NCBI GenBank assembly: GCA_014281115.1
Contig: JACONQ010000006.1
Span: 2,480,001-2,544,000, forward strand
Direction of reading: 5' to 3'
Source: Laburnicola sp. R22_1
Taxonomy: Eukaryota > Ascomycota > Dothideomycetes > Pleosporales > Didymosphaeriaceae
Length of the DNA: 64,000 nucleotides
The notes beneath the pieces are model-generated. The model had not been told where the DNA came from. It did not search any database and saw only the letters and a program-made list of their open reading frames with translations. Shown one piece after another: positions 40,498-52,129 of the stretch. The first letter of the stretch is position 1, and the number at the start of each line of letters is the position of its first letter. A program made the translations under genes and the position numbers.

Positions 40498-42523
40498 ATG
40501 CATGAAGGCGCATCTCCGCCGGCCGAGCCTCCGCATGAGGTATTGCGTGACATCCGCGGCTACTTCCGTGGCCAGCAGCAGGTTAGTGCATTGATCCTTT
40601 GCTCTTTTGTTTGCACCCAGTTCAAGCAGTCTGATTTTATCACTTAGGTGAGCATGGACTATGCCGGCGCAACTCCAACAGAGTACGAGCCCATGGCGAC
40701 CGACACGATGACCGATCAGATGGCTGCTCCAGCTGAGCCACGCAATCACCACGAGTCCAGCGACGAGGACGACGTGCCTCTGCGCCAACGTCGTCTCGCC
40801 GACTCCCACCAAGAGTCCGCGTCCTCTCCGCCCCGGCGTGGGCACCGTACCGTCCAAAAGGCCATGCAGGAGTCGCCTGTTCATACCGATCAATCTCTCA
40901 AGAGGCCTGGTCCGAAGCCCTACGCCGCCAAGCCTGTCGCGAAGAACGACATGGATGCGAAGCTGGAGGTTATTCGCGAGATCGAGCAGAGATGGGGAAA
41001 GAATTTCATCGAAAAATACATACCTAAATGCCATCGTCCACTGCAGAAGAAAAAGAACGGCAAGCGTTCTGCATATCGGGAGCATGAGTCCAGTGAGTAA
41101 CCTATTTGTCTTGAATTGGAGACATATGTTGACACTGAATCGCATAGATCCAAAGAAGTGGTTGCCGTCTGTACTGAAGGCTGTCCTCATGGTCTCGCGA
41201 CACACTTCCAACAAAGCATTCTTGAAGAAAGCCATGGGCGACGTTGTCCGTTATCGCATCAAGCATACGGGTAATCGCAAGCCGCAACTGGTAACCACAG
41301 ACTTCGATGTCATTGAGGACATGCTTACTCGTGACTGGACTATTGACCAAAGCTTCGACATTCGTTACAAGCATCTGCTTCTTGCACAGCCTAGGGGCCA
41401 GCAGGCGACCGACCAAGATATTGACAACATTCTCAGCTATGAGGACGAGGACCCCGAGCCTGATAGTGACAACAACGACCAGGAGGAAGATGAGGACCTG
41501 GAGATTGATGAACCTATTAAGGTGGAGGACGACGAAGACGAAGACAGTGATCCCGACATCTCGAGTGCATATCAACCGAAGAAGACGTATATCCATGTGA
41601 GTTACTCTTGAGTATATCTAAAACATACATTAACCATTCAGTATGGTTCTCGTTACCCATCAAAGCTTGTAACGGCTGCACAGCCAAAGCCGATGAAGCC
41701 TCCGAAGCAGCAATTAAAGCACCCGGAGCAGCAGCCGAAGCAGATCATGTTCCACAAACATCCTGAGGCTCAGGCTCCCCGGGCTCGCCCGCCTCCGGTA
41801 CCTGAGACCATGTACGGATACGGAATGTCTGGCTACGGTGGTTACGGTATGATACATCGTGACCATTCTAATGAACCTCGCTGAACCAAATTCACAGGTC
41901 CGTACGCCGGTTACCCTATGCCCGGCTATCCTCCTCACATGAGGGGACCTCCGCCACCTCACCACATGAAGGGTTATCCGCCACCTCCTCCGATGTTCCC
42001 CTGGCCCGGATATGGACATTATTCAGGCTACGGACCGCAAAATCCAGGTAAAGACCCTCAAACTCGAGATCCTCGTGCTCAAGAACCCCGCCCTCGCGAT
42101 CCCCGCGGTCAAGCCCATGGCTACCACGGTATGCCGGCCTTCCGGCAGCCCATGACGCCATCGCCCAGTCTACCTCCTAATGCCGGTGAGGCCTCGTCTG
42201 CATACCACGGGGGCCACGCACGCTTCTCACCCTCCGGTGGCTCGATGCGCCAGTCTCCTTACCTCCGTGATAGCACACCGGCTCCACATGGCTTGTCCGG
42301 TTATGAGCCCTCCCCGCGCATCAAGCGTGAGCCTGGCACCGACGACCGCCCGATCTCTATCGAGGACTACGACGAGACGCCGAGCAACTACTTGGGCGAG
42401 GCAGGTGAGGATGCAAGCGGCATGACCGAGGAGCAGATGCAAATTGCGATTGCGGAGAACGAGCAGCGCGTGCTGATGCTCAAGGCAAAGCTGGCGCATC
42501 AGAAGAGGAAGAAGATGGCGTAG
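40498..42523 (+). CDS. Unknown protein, probably nuclear, five exons
   Basis: Exons 40498-40581, 40648-41092, 41148-41596, 41642-41846 and 41898-42523 give 602 aa; all four introns (45-66 bp) have GT-AG ends and keep frame. I do not recognise the family. Visible parts: acidic Ser/Asp-rich N-terminus; a folded-looking segment (KLEVIREIEQRWGKNFIEKY, NPKKWLPSVLKAVLMVSRHT, DVIEDMLTRDWTIDQSFD); an acidic run; a Pro/Gly/Tyr-rich region (GYGMSGYGGYG, PPPPHHMKGYPPPPPM); and a C-terminal helix EEQMQIAIAENEQRVLMLKA with KRKK end. Two sites fit the SUMO consensus (PIKVEDDEDED, RIKREPG). The start is the first in-frame ATG; the frame is open upstream without Met. A chromatin or RNA role is a guess. Confidence 0.78.
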
Positions 42524-43748
42524 GCCTGAGCTTACATGGTGGATGTGATGGGTATGGTCGCGGAAGGAATTGCGATGGACAGAGTTGCCGGATCTTCAAA
42601 AACTGGCGCTCCAACGGCGTTCTTGCCTCGTTTGATGTTCTCTCATGGAAGGCTTTGAAAAGTCCGTAACATGGCTCTTGTTTAAGAGTGATGTAGTCGC
42701 TCTACAGATTCATGTAGAGGATACTTATCTGGCTTGGCTTTCATGACGCATGTAGCATGCAGTAGTCATTGAGTCACAGCGTCAGATACTTAATATGATT
42801 TTCTATGGTTTCATAATTATCATGCGTTTGTGTTTACCATTCTCAAGACTGGGTACGCTTTTGCCCTACAGTGAAGTACTGAATAAACGCAAGTCTTGCC
42901 GGACAGGAGAAATTGCTACCTTGGTGGTAGTAGCGCGGTTCATGAACGTTTTCACTAATTCATAGTATCTATAGGGGTGTGGAGCTTTATAATCTATGGT
43001 TGGACTGCGCTGGAAGGCTTCTGCTGGTATATTTACACATATATTCATGGGCATAAGGAAAATCTAGAGGTCTCTAGGATATGCAAACTATACTTGAGCA
43101 GCTACCTTTCCTATAGAAGGTTGTAATCTATATATTCAACGTGTCTACGCAGTAATGAAATTATGTGCTTGACGTGTCTGGAATAAAGTAGGTGTTTATG
43201 AAATTGGCTGCGTGGGCGTGGATCGTGGGCGCGTAATGGTGGTGGCTCGCGTGCGATTTGGTGTTTGGGTAGTGTAGCTTCTGGCGAGGGTTGGTGGGTA
43301 TGCCGTTCGTTTGGTGTGTGAAGTCTTTGGGAGACTGGATGTTCGAGTAGTTTTGCTGCGTAAGAGAACTGTAAGATTTAGTGAGATGTGTTGTGAAGTT
43401 GGGAAGGGGCTAGGGTGACAGACTACTCTATTTGGAGGGTCATTGTTAGCGCAGTCCTTTTATCTGCTACTTCAATGCGCACATACAGCTTGTGTCCAAA
43501 TTAACCTCACTAAACTTCGTATTATCCTTTATAGAATGGAAAACGTTTTTTTAATCTCATAAACGCTCACGCAACTTGATATTTCATCTGACACGGGCTC
43601 ACTTGGCTAGATTCTATCTGCACTTGTTCGACGGCATGCGCCTCCAGGTGCCGTGAAATACGGATAATCATCATGACTATCCAACATCTTGTAGCAGCCG
43701 GGACTACCTTCGCGATAGTGTTGACTCACGGTACTGGTGTTGAGGGTA
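42524..43748. other. Intergenic region, 1.2 kb
   Basis: 3' flank of the unknown gene and DNA before the pogo element. I see no gene or repeat I can name. Confidence 0.45.
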
Positions 43749-43793
43749 CCGTATTCGGCCACTCAACGCACAGACCCCACTCAACGCACAGTT
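43749..43793 (+). repeat. Left inverted repeat of the pogo element
   Basis: Pairs with 51483-51527 with one mismatch (T/A at the fourth base). Contains two ACTCAACGCACAG units separated by ACCCC. Confidence 0.92.
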
Positions 43794-45361
43794 AACACTA
43801 AAAATCGTATATTTTCAACACCTCATAACTCCACCAATATGGACCCGATCGACGCAGCTGTTGAAGCTTTAAAATCCCTGGAGCTAGGAGAACGTCCTAA
43901 TATATCCCAGGTTGCTCGGGAGTACGGCGTTGAGCGGTCGCGGCTCTCGAAGCGCTATCGAGGGGTTCAGGGCACCTATGCAACTCGGGCCGAAAAAAGC
44001 GACTCCTCAACAATACACAGGAAAAACAGCTACTACAGTACATTGATAAGCTGTGTGTACAAGGCCTACCCCCTACGAGAGAGATGATACGAAATTTCGC
44101 TGGAGAAATAGCACATCAAGAGCCAGGAAATCACTGGGTTAATCGCTACATTGCGCGGCATCAAATTGACCTTATATCGCGATGGACATCTGGCATCGAT
44201 AGCCAGCGCTACAAAGCCGATTCAGCCTTCAAATACGCCCTCTATTTCAAGCTTTTAGACGATAAGATCAAGCAGTACAACATCGCACCGTCAAATATAT
44301 ACAATATGGATGAGAAGGGCTTCTTGATTGGGGTAGTGTCAAAAATGAAGCGCGTGTTCTCTCGACAGCGATATGAGCAAGGAGGCGTCAAGCAGGTACT
44401 CTAGGACGGCAATAGAGAGTGGATAACGACGATAGCTTGTATATGCGCCGACGGCAGCTCTCTCAAACCTGCCCTAATATATTAGGCGGCTTCTGGCAAC
44501 ATCTAGGACACATGGCTACAAGATTTCAATCCTCAAGAGCACCAGGCCTTTTTCGCCTCATCACCATCTGGATGGACAAACAACGAACTTGGGATTGCCT
44601 GGCTTAAGAGGTGCTTTTAAGAGGAGACTAAGAAGAAGGCAAAGCGCGACTATCGACTCCTAATTCTTGATAGGCATGGCTCACACGTTACTATGGAGTT
44701 TATCGAGTTCTGCAATCAAAATCGAATCCTCCTAGCTATCTACCCGCCGCATTCAACTCATACGCTACAGCCTCTAGATGTCTGCCTTTTAAGCCTCTTT
44801 CAGCTGCATATACAAAAGAGCTCTCCGAATTCATGTACAACAGCCAAGGACTCACATCTATCACTAAGCGCAACTTCTTCCGCTTCTTCTATAAGGCATA
44901 CAGAGTTGCATTCGCCAAAGAAACAATCATTAACGCCTTCAAAGTTACTGGCATCTCTCCGCTGAATAGCAACGCTATATTAAAGAAATTTAAGGATCTA
45001 GAGCCTAAGAGGCCATCAAGCAGCGATAGCACGTCGTCAGTACTCTCTGCAAGCGATTGGCGTAAAATTGAAGGACTTCTACGACAGGTAGTTGAGGATC
45101 TTAATGATAAACGCGTCTCGCAGCTGTCTCACACAATACACGCAATAGCGACTCAGAAACAGCTCGTCCAGCACGAAAACGATCGCCTTAGAGATGCCCT
45201 TTTTAATAAGAAGAAGCGCTGTAAGCGTGGCAAGGCATTACTACTTGAACCCTCTGAGAATTACGCTGGCGGCGCCGTCTTCTGGTCGCCATCAAAAGTT
45301 GAGGCTGCCCGCAATCGCCAGGCTGAAAAAGACGCCAAAGCAGAAGAACTACAACACTAGA

Positions 45362-45530
45362 TGTAAGCAGTTGGGTAGTATGTGTAGAAAGTGTATATCG
45401 TAGAAGTATCTGTGTTCAGATGTGTATATGCCTGTGTATCGTACATGGAGTGATCAGAGGCTCGTATATAGTAGGCGAGCTGACTCATAAGACTAATGTC
45501 GTCATATGACATAGCTCTAGGCTGCTTACA
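45362..45530 (-). repeat. 3' LTR of Copia element 2
   Basis: 169 bp, identical to 50833-51001 except for two transitions (cataagac/catgagac and catatgac/catgtgac). Confidence 0.95.
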
Positions 45531-45999
45531 CACCCCCTTCAGGTTCGAACGCATATTTAAAGCTAATGTTGGCTATAGGTCCCCCTCTGCCTTTGTGTGG
45601 CAGCTATATTTAGGTTAAGAACTAGTCTCTATATTAGTGCAGTCCTAGGTAGGTAGCTGTCCGCCGTTGTAGTGTTAGTGGACCTCGCTCTATACTACAG
45701 GCGTCCCTAATAGTAGGACGTCTCCCAGAGCCAGTATTGAGATCCTTATTACTTCGCGTTCTATGCTGAGGTTAATAAGCCTTGTAGGTGAAGCTTAATA
45801 TATAATGCGAGCATGTTTGCTCTATATATAAAGGTAAAATACAGCGTAAAGCTAAGTACATAATAGAGCTAAGTAAAGTGTAGGGGTACAGCGTAGAGCT
45901 GTGTACAGAATAGAGCTTAGTAAATATATAGCCTCGTTAAACCTGTAAAAACCACATAGGAGAAACCAGGAAGAGTACTATACTGTAGGGAAGCTCATT

Positions 46000-48900
46000 T
46001 AGAAGGAAATAGTTAAAAATAAAGAAGAGAAACCTAGTTTTCGTGCTTCTGCCTAGGTAGCAGCTTGGTGAGGCCGTCAGCTAGTTGACAGCTTGTCTAG
46101 ATGTATAAGAGGTTAATGTTGTTGGATTAAGCTTCTTGGCGTAGCCAGTAATGATAGATATCAACGTGCCGTACAGTAGTCTTAAGACGAGGCGTAGTAG
46201 AGGTAAGAAGCCAAATAGTCTACTAATTGTCACAGTATAGAAGGCGTTCATAATCTAGATCAAAGCCAATTTGTTTAAAGACTCTTTACCACTAGATTAG
46301 TTTGGTGCCTACAAACAATGCGGCGACTAGCTCTGCTTCTGTAGTAGACTTGGTAATACAGCGTTGGAGTGTTGCTTTCTAGTCTATAGGTCCGCCAAAT
46401 AGAAAGAAGATATAGCCTTGTAAGCTCTTGCGTGTAATCTTATTATTAGCGTACAACGCATCTATTGCTCCAAAGAACTTAGGCTAAGTCTAGTCAGCTA
46501 TATAGACTAATTCGTTTAAGATAGAGGCTGTGTAGTAGAGAGCTCGATCTTTAGTGCCTAGTAGATAGGCGATTGTCTAGTAGGCTGCGTCGAGATAACG
46601 TGAAGATGGATTTGTAAGAAACTTAGCTAGTTTAGAATAAGCTTTCGAGACATTAGGTTAGGTAGCTCTAGCCATGTAGCCTATAGAGCCTATAAGCTGG
46701 GCATATCTGTGCTTAGTAAAGTCATTTGCCTGATCCTTAGACAGTAATAGCTCTTCTAGAGGTAGTGGGGTAGCTGGTAACTTCGTGTATGGCTTTAGTA
46801 AAGGATACTTCTGTGCTAGCTTCTTAATATATAAAGCTTGTAATAGCCAGATAGAGCCATTCTTATAGTCTCTATATGTTTAAATGCCACAGAACGTTTA
46901 AAGCTCTCCTAGAGATCAAATCTCATATTAGCGCAGGAGCTTCTGCTCAAATTTATATAGTGCAGCCTTGTGGGCTAGTAGGCAGAGTACAACAATGTTA
47001 TCCACATAGAAGAAGACTAGAAGCTTATTATTCTTCCATAGACAAGAAACGTCTTTGACTTCGCGTAGGCCTAGCTCAGTGAGCGTCTTAATAAGCTCTT
47101 AATACCAGAGTAGTAGTGAGGTCTTTAGGCCGTATAGAGCTTAACATAGTCTCTATAGATAGTTAGGGTTAGAGAATCTTTCTAGTAAGTAATAATAGAC
47201 TAGTGTCACGAGCTAAGCGTTTGTGAATGCGTTAACAGCATCATATTAACAAATTTCTATATTAAAGTAGGCAGCTATAGCAACTAGAGCTTAGAATATT
47301 CGAACTGCTAGAGTGGCTGCGTAGGTATCCTTAGTAGTCGCCTATAGATCGCCTTATACGCAGATACGGGCCTTATATTTTATAAGGTAGCTTTGATTAT
47401 CAAGCTTGTACTTAAAGACCCACATTAATGGGAGGACCTCTTAGTCTTGCGGGTTGAACTCCTGCCAGGTAATCCTCTCATACGTGCCTTTTTGCTTCAC
47501 GTTGCTAATTTCTTGTTTCATAGCCTGGAGGAAGCCTTCCCTGTGTAGAGATGGCATTTTCATCACATCTCTATAGAGACGCGGCTTAGGAGGTAGCTCG
47601 GTGTAGTGAAATCGTGTTTTTAATGCTGTAGCTGAGGCTGCTATGTATGCTGACTAGTATGTGCTAATAAAGAAGCTGCTACTCTTCTAAGATGGCTTTC
47701 TAGATCTTGTTAACCCTTTAGGTAGTATGTGAGACTAACGAAGGTTGCTATTAATTAGTTCTCAATTCTCTGCTTGGTTTGAGTCCGTTTGTGAGACAGA
47801 ATCTAATGTTTCACGTTTGCGCTTCTTTAAAGATGTGGATAGTGGCAGTGAGCTAGTTAGTGTAGCTGATAGTGAGCATAGTGAGTTATTATAAGGTGAG
47901 CCCTATGAGCTGCTGTGAACCTTAGTAGTCTCTGTTCGACTCGGTGTTGGAAGCTGCTAATAGTGACTTCTTGTCTAGTGTTAGGTTGTTGTTACTCTTT
48001 GCGTCAATTGGCTTTGCTCTATAATAGCAGCAGTCTGGCTGGACTGGTCTAGATCTAATGTGAGCTCGTCTTTAGATAAATCTTCTGTAGAGCTGTCTTG
48101 GCTGCGTATTAAAGGTAGTTGATACTTGTGGGCGAATTGCTCTAGCTCAGAGCCTTATAGGAGCGGATCTGCTTCATTGTGTGGTTGATAGAAGAGGTCT
48201 TCTCAGAAGGTAATGTCTCTTACACAAATAACTTTGCCTCTATAAGCTTAGCTTCTCGCCTTAGGCATCCAGATTTAGTAGATGTTTGACGAGTTGTAGC
48301 CAACTAGGTATCCTACTAAAGCTTAAGGACTAAGCTTGTCTATTTGTGGTATCTGCTTACGTAGTGCGTATACTTGGCAGCCATAGACGCGTAGGTGAGC
48401 AATTGACGGTTTCTTGCCATAGGCAATTTCGAATGGTGTTTTCCAGCCTAGTAATCGCGTGGGTGTGCGATTGAGCAGGTATGCTGCTGTGGGGTAGATC
48501 TCAGAGCCAAGTGCTAGAGGTAGGTTTGAGGTGATCCTTATTGAACAACTTCTCTTAATAAGACTTCTGCCTAAGCGCTCTGCTAAGCTGTTCTGCTCTT
48601 TAGTGTGTGGAGCTCTAATCTGTAGCTTAATGCCTTCTCTCTGACAGTAGTCTCTAGCAGAGTCGTCTGCCAGGCCATATCCTCGCTCATTGTTAGCAAT
48701 GAGAAAGGTGACAGTTGTGTTGAATTCTCGTTTGATTGTTCAATCTAGTCGTCTAATAATAGATAGTAGCGTAGGCTTGTCTCGTCTAGGTATTGTGTAG
48801 ACGAAATGGAACTTCGAGAATAGGTTAAACCCGTAAAAGATATATTGATCACCGTTGTAGGCTCTTGTGTCAAGCTCAATTAGGTCGATAGCGATAGTTT

Positions 48901-50760
48901 TAAAGGCTTGGGTTGCCCCTATCTCATAGCCTATTTGACGCGAGATAATCTAATGTGCTTTGCTTTGTAGGCATTCTTCGCAGTCAACTGTTTAAGGAGC
49001 AGTTCCAGTAGCTGGCTGTATGCCTGTCACGTGACTTGACAGTTGGTCAATCGCATTATTACTTGGATGTCCCATAAGGACATGGAGCTGGGCCTTGCTT
49101 AGCGATCTTAATTTAGGCGGTAGGGCTGAGTACTGTGGCCGACGTTAATGGGTAGCGAATGTTTGAAGCTGAGTAGATTGGGTAGATGGAGGATTAGTTC
49201 GATGGACTACTAGCTAGTGACCACCTAGCCTAGTGAGGCTAGCAATGTCTTCAACTTGTGACCCTGATAAGTTGGACCGATATAGAGTGTTTCTTCCTGA
49301 GTTAAAATAGACGTTTGACAATAATAGTCGGGCTAGAGAGACTAGGCTTGTAAAGAAGCTTGGTATTAAGGCGACGCGCTTAAGCTTTGTCTTTCTCTGT
49401 CCTTAAGGCGTTGATAGGAGTATCTCAACTTCTCCCTATGCCTGAATAGCCATCTCTGTGCCTCCTGCGAGGACAACATTGTCTGGCGATGCAGGAGCCT
49501 TCTATTAGAACTTGGTAGGATTGTTGCAGATGTGGATATTAGTGGCTGGATCTAGCGTCCATAAGTGGAGGAGCGGGAAGTGTTGTAGCGTTGGCCTGTT
49601 ATTAAATGCTGATAAGTAGACAGCGTAGGCTTTATAGGGAAGGTCGGCTGCAGGTGCATCGCCTGCGTCGATTTCTATTGAATCAGGTTCTAACCCGTAG
49701 CTCCCTTGAACCCTACGCTTCTTATAGCGCTGATTCTTTTCCCAAATCTTGTTTAGTATGCCTTTCGTATCCTTAGCTTCGTATTCAACTATCTTCTTGG
49801 CTTTTTCAGGGTTTTCGACGAATCCTCCTCTGCGCTATGAGGTGTTGATGTACGGACACTGTCCCCAATAGTGTAGATCCCCACAGAGACATAGCTTTGA
49901 TGGCTTTAATGGCTTGTCCTAATAAGGTCTCTTTCTGTTGTTTTGTCTATATGGAGACTCCTCTTAATTCAATGTAGCTGCAAATGCTTCGCCTTGGATA
50001 GTTGATTTTGTTGCGGTTGTACGATAGTAGCGCAGGTATCCTGCTAGTAGTTCAGGTAGTGTTGGCTAGATAGAGTCGCTATCTGAGGCAGTTGAGATAG
50101 TTTCCGCGTTGAATACTATAATGGCGATAGTAGCAGCGTAGCCAGGGTCGATCTGCCTAATAGCTCAAATAAGGTCCTTATGAGGTTGGTAGCCATGCGT
50201 CTCTAGTAGCTTGAGTTGTTTAGCCCTGTTGTAGGCAGCAAGAAAGGTGCTACACTACTCCTCTAGATTCTCTCTACAAGCATGCAGTACTTTGGCAGTA
50301 TTGTAGGCTTTCTGGACCTAATATTCTTAATTAGCTGTTGTAGGGCTGTAGAGCTCCTGTAGCATCTTGAGCTGATTGTGGAGGGACTTTTAGTCCTTAA
50401 TTTGATAGACTAGGTCCTAAGTAATAGTGTTAGCTACGTGCGCTTCAATTTGGCCAATCTTATCTTTAGTTTGTCTATATTCCTTAAGCTCCCTATAGTA
50501 GAGACTTATTTCCTAATTGTACTGCGCTCGAGCTTCAGTAGTAGGTTCTGTCGCTGGCGATCCGTCTTCATTAACAGTTTGAAGCTGGGCAGGTTGCTAA
50601 GGCTTGCTAAGCGTCGATGGGGGTGACAGATCTGGATTAATATATCCCCATACGTCTCCAGCCTCTGCGAGCCTTTTGACAGTATAGATCCATAGTTCCC
50701 AGTTGTGTGGACCGTGAAGGATGATCGAAGAGCTGGCCTTTGACATGGCAAGATAGAGTA
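46000..50760 (-). pseudogene. Copia element 2 gag-pol remnant
   Basis: Read on the minus strand. Gag ends near 49850 with a zinc knuckle KLCLCGDLHYWGQCPY. Integrase-region sequence lies about 49100-48200. Reverse transcriptase: AVRIF-ALVAIAAYFNIEI and DAVNAFTNA near 47250, then NNKLLVFFYVDNIVVL near 47000, a YVDD-box variant. RNase H-like sequence extends toward 46050. Several TAG/TAA codons, many at former CAG, interrupt each part. Confidence 0.8.
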
Positions 50761-50820
50761 GGCTCGATCAACAGATAGGTAGGTAGGGAGTTAATGTATG
50801 TATATAAGTGCGGATTAGGC

Positions 50821-50832
50821 TGGGCTTATAAC
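50821..50832 (-). promoter_or_regulatory. Primer-binding site of Copia element 2
   Basis: GTTATAAGCCCA directly follows the 5' LTR on the minus strand. The first ten bases are identical to the site of Copia element 1 and fit a half-tRNA(iMet) primer with one mismatch. Confidence 0.6.
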
Positions 50833-51001
50833 TGTAAGCAGTTGGGTAGTATGTGTAGAAAGTGTATATCGTAGAAGTATCTGTGTTCAGATGTGTATAT
50901 GCCTGTGTATCGTACATGGAGTGATCAGAGGCTCGTATATAGTAGGCGAGCTGACTCATGAGACTAATGTCGTCATGTGACATAGCTCTAGGCTGCTTAC
51001 A
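50833..51001 (-). repeat. 5' LTR of Copia element 2
   Basis: 169 bp; partner of 45362-45530. Followed on the plus strand by the CTAGA duplication and then the resumed transposase frame. Confidence 0.95.
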
Positions 51002-51482
51002 CTAGAAGGAGCGCGACAAGCTAGCTAAGGAGCAGAAAAAGCAGGAGAAACAGGCTATGCTTGAACAGAGGGCGCAGAAAAGGATGGCTGCAAAAGAGGT
51101 TAGGTTGCAAGAACAGCAGAGGAAGGCGGCAGAGCGCGAAGAAGATCTACTTGCGCGCGCAGCTGAAAAGCAACTCAGGACTGATATACAATTGGCCAAA
51201 AAGGGTAAGGCGCGTAGCCTCGAGGCTCCTGCACCTCCTGTTCATGTTATTGAGGACCTAGAGGTTGATGTTGAGGATCTATTAGTTATTGAAGGGGTGG
51301 TGGAGGCATCCGGCCTATCAACGCGCACTCGCAAAGTACGCCTCCCACAGAGGTATCATACGTAGTTTATCGTTGCCAATCGATTTATCAAGCTTCTGCA
51401 AATGCTACTCTAAAAAATCTAGTGATTTTACGATATATATAGAGCTCTGCAGCTTCAAAAGTAATAGTGGTGGCTATCCTCA

Positions 51483-51527
51483 AACTGTGCGTTGAGTGGG
51501 GTCTGTGCGTTGAGTGGCCGAATTCGG
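51483..51527 (-). repeat. Right inverted repeat of the pogo element
   Basis: Reverse complement of 43749-43793 with one mismatch; followed by TA at 51528-51529. Confidence 0.92.
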
Positions 51528-51610
51528 TATCCGTGCGTGGCGACTGAGTCATCGCCGTACAATCGCACAACCTCGGAAAGACTCACACGATGGATTTGCC
51601 ACGACACCTC

Positions 51611-51982
51611 CAACACTATCTACTCACAATTCGCGCCTCCGCTACATTCAAGGTAAGCAAGGTGCATCGCGATATTGTGAGTAGCGCATTTGTAGACACA
51701 GCACGTTCCTGTGAGTCACGACTGACCACCAACCATCAACACCATCTACTCGCAATGCCCATCTCCGTTACAGTCAACCTTATCATAGTGCATAGCGATA
51801 CTGTGAGTAGCGCATGTGTAGACATGTTCCTGGGAGTTATAATTGGCCACAACACCTGAGCACCACCAACACTATCTACATAGTCACAATGCGCATCTCC
51901 GCTACAGTTAACCTTATTAAAGTGCATCGCGATATTGTGAGTAGCGCTTTTGTAGACATGCTTCTGGGAGTCATGAGTGGCC
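51611..51982 (+). repeat. Three tandem copies of a 126-130 bp unit
   Basis: Units begin at 51611, 51737 and 51867 with CAACAC(T/C)ATCTAC and share CTCCG(C/T)TACA, GTGCAT(C/A)GCGAT and TGTGAGTAGCGC followed by TGTAGACA. The third copy ends at about 51982, just before the TATA box of the next gene. Copies have diverged by 15-25 percent by eye. No coding role is apparent. Confidence 0.8.
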
Positions 51983-51984
51983 AG

Positions 51985-51992
51985 TATAAATA
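51985..51992 (+). promoter_or_regulatory. TATA box of the gene at 52130
   Basis: TATAAATA, followed by a pyrimidine-rich leader with no ATG until 52130. Confidence 0.5.
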
Positions 51993-52129
51993 TCTTCGCG
52001 TTGCAGTATTCGTTTGCTTCTTGTCATCATTTTCCCTCATACTATCACGATACTCTGTCTTTATCTTTTACTTTGTACGCATCTTCAAATACATACAATT
52101 TTCAACTTCGTTCAAGTTACCTCGCCGCG

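Larger units (their letters stand above)
45362..51001 (-). mobile_element. Copia element 2, inserted in the pogo transposase gene
   Basis: 5640 bp with 169-bp LTRs at 45362-45530 and 50833-51001 (TG...CA) and a perfect target duplication CTAGA at 45357-45361 and 51002-51006. Coding direction is minus. The LTRs differ at only two sites, both G/A, so the insertion is recent or RIP has barely touched the LTRs. The purine tract GAAGGGGGTG (45531-45540, minus strand) abuts the 3' LTR. Internal coding DNA contains many stops. Confidence 0.95.
43839..51365 (+). pseudogene. pogo-type transposase, frameshifted and interrupted
   Basis: Begins MDPIDAAVEALKSLELGE with a psq helix-turn-helix (ISQVAREYGVERSRLSKRY), shifts frame near 43990, then a CENP-B-like domain (REMIRNFAGEIAHQEPGNHW), and the DDE core: YNMDEKGFLIG near 44310, LILDRHGSHVTMEF near 44670 and YPPHSTHTLQPLDVC near 44745. 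In-frame stops occur near 44401, 44482 and 44506, probably former CAG. The C-terminal coiled tail continues on both sides of the Copia insertion: ...AEELQH to 45356, then KERDKLAKEQKKQ from 51007, ending at 51365. The codon at the junction is TAG, likely once CAG. Confidence 0.85.
43749..51527 (+). mobile_element. pogo/Fot1-type DNA transposon split by Copia element 2
   Basis: 45-bp terminal inverted repeats (43749-43793 and 51483-51527) match at 44 positions and are flanked by TA on both sides (43747-43748 and 51528-51529), the target duplication of the Tc1/mariner-pogo group. Each repeat contains two copies of ACTCAACGCACAG, probable transposase sites. Removing the 5640-bp Copia insertion and its 5-bp duplication leaves about 2.13 kb, the normal size for Fot1-like elements. 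The transposase frame has a shift and several stops, but the ends are intact, so it might still be mobilised in trans. Confidence 0.92.
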
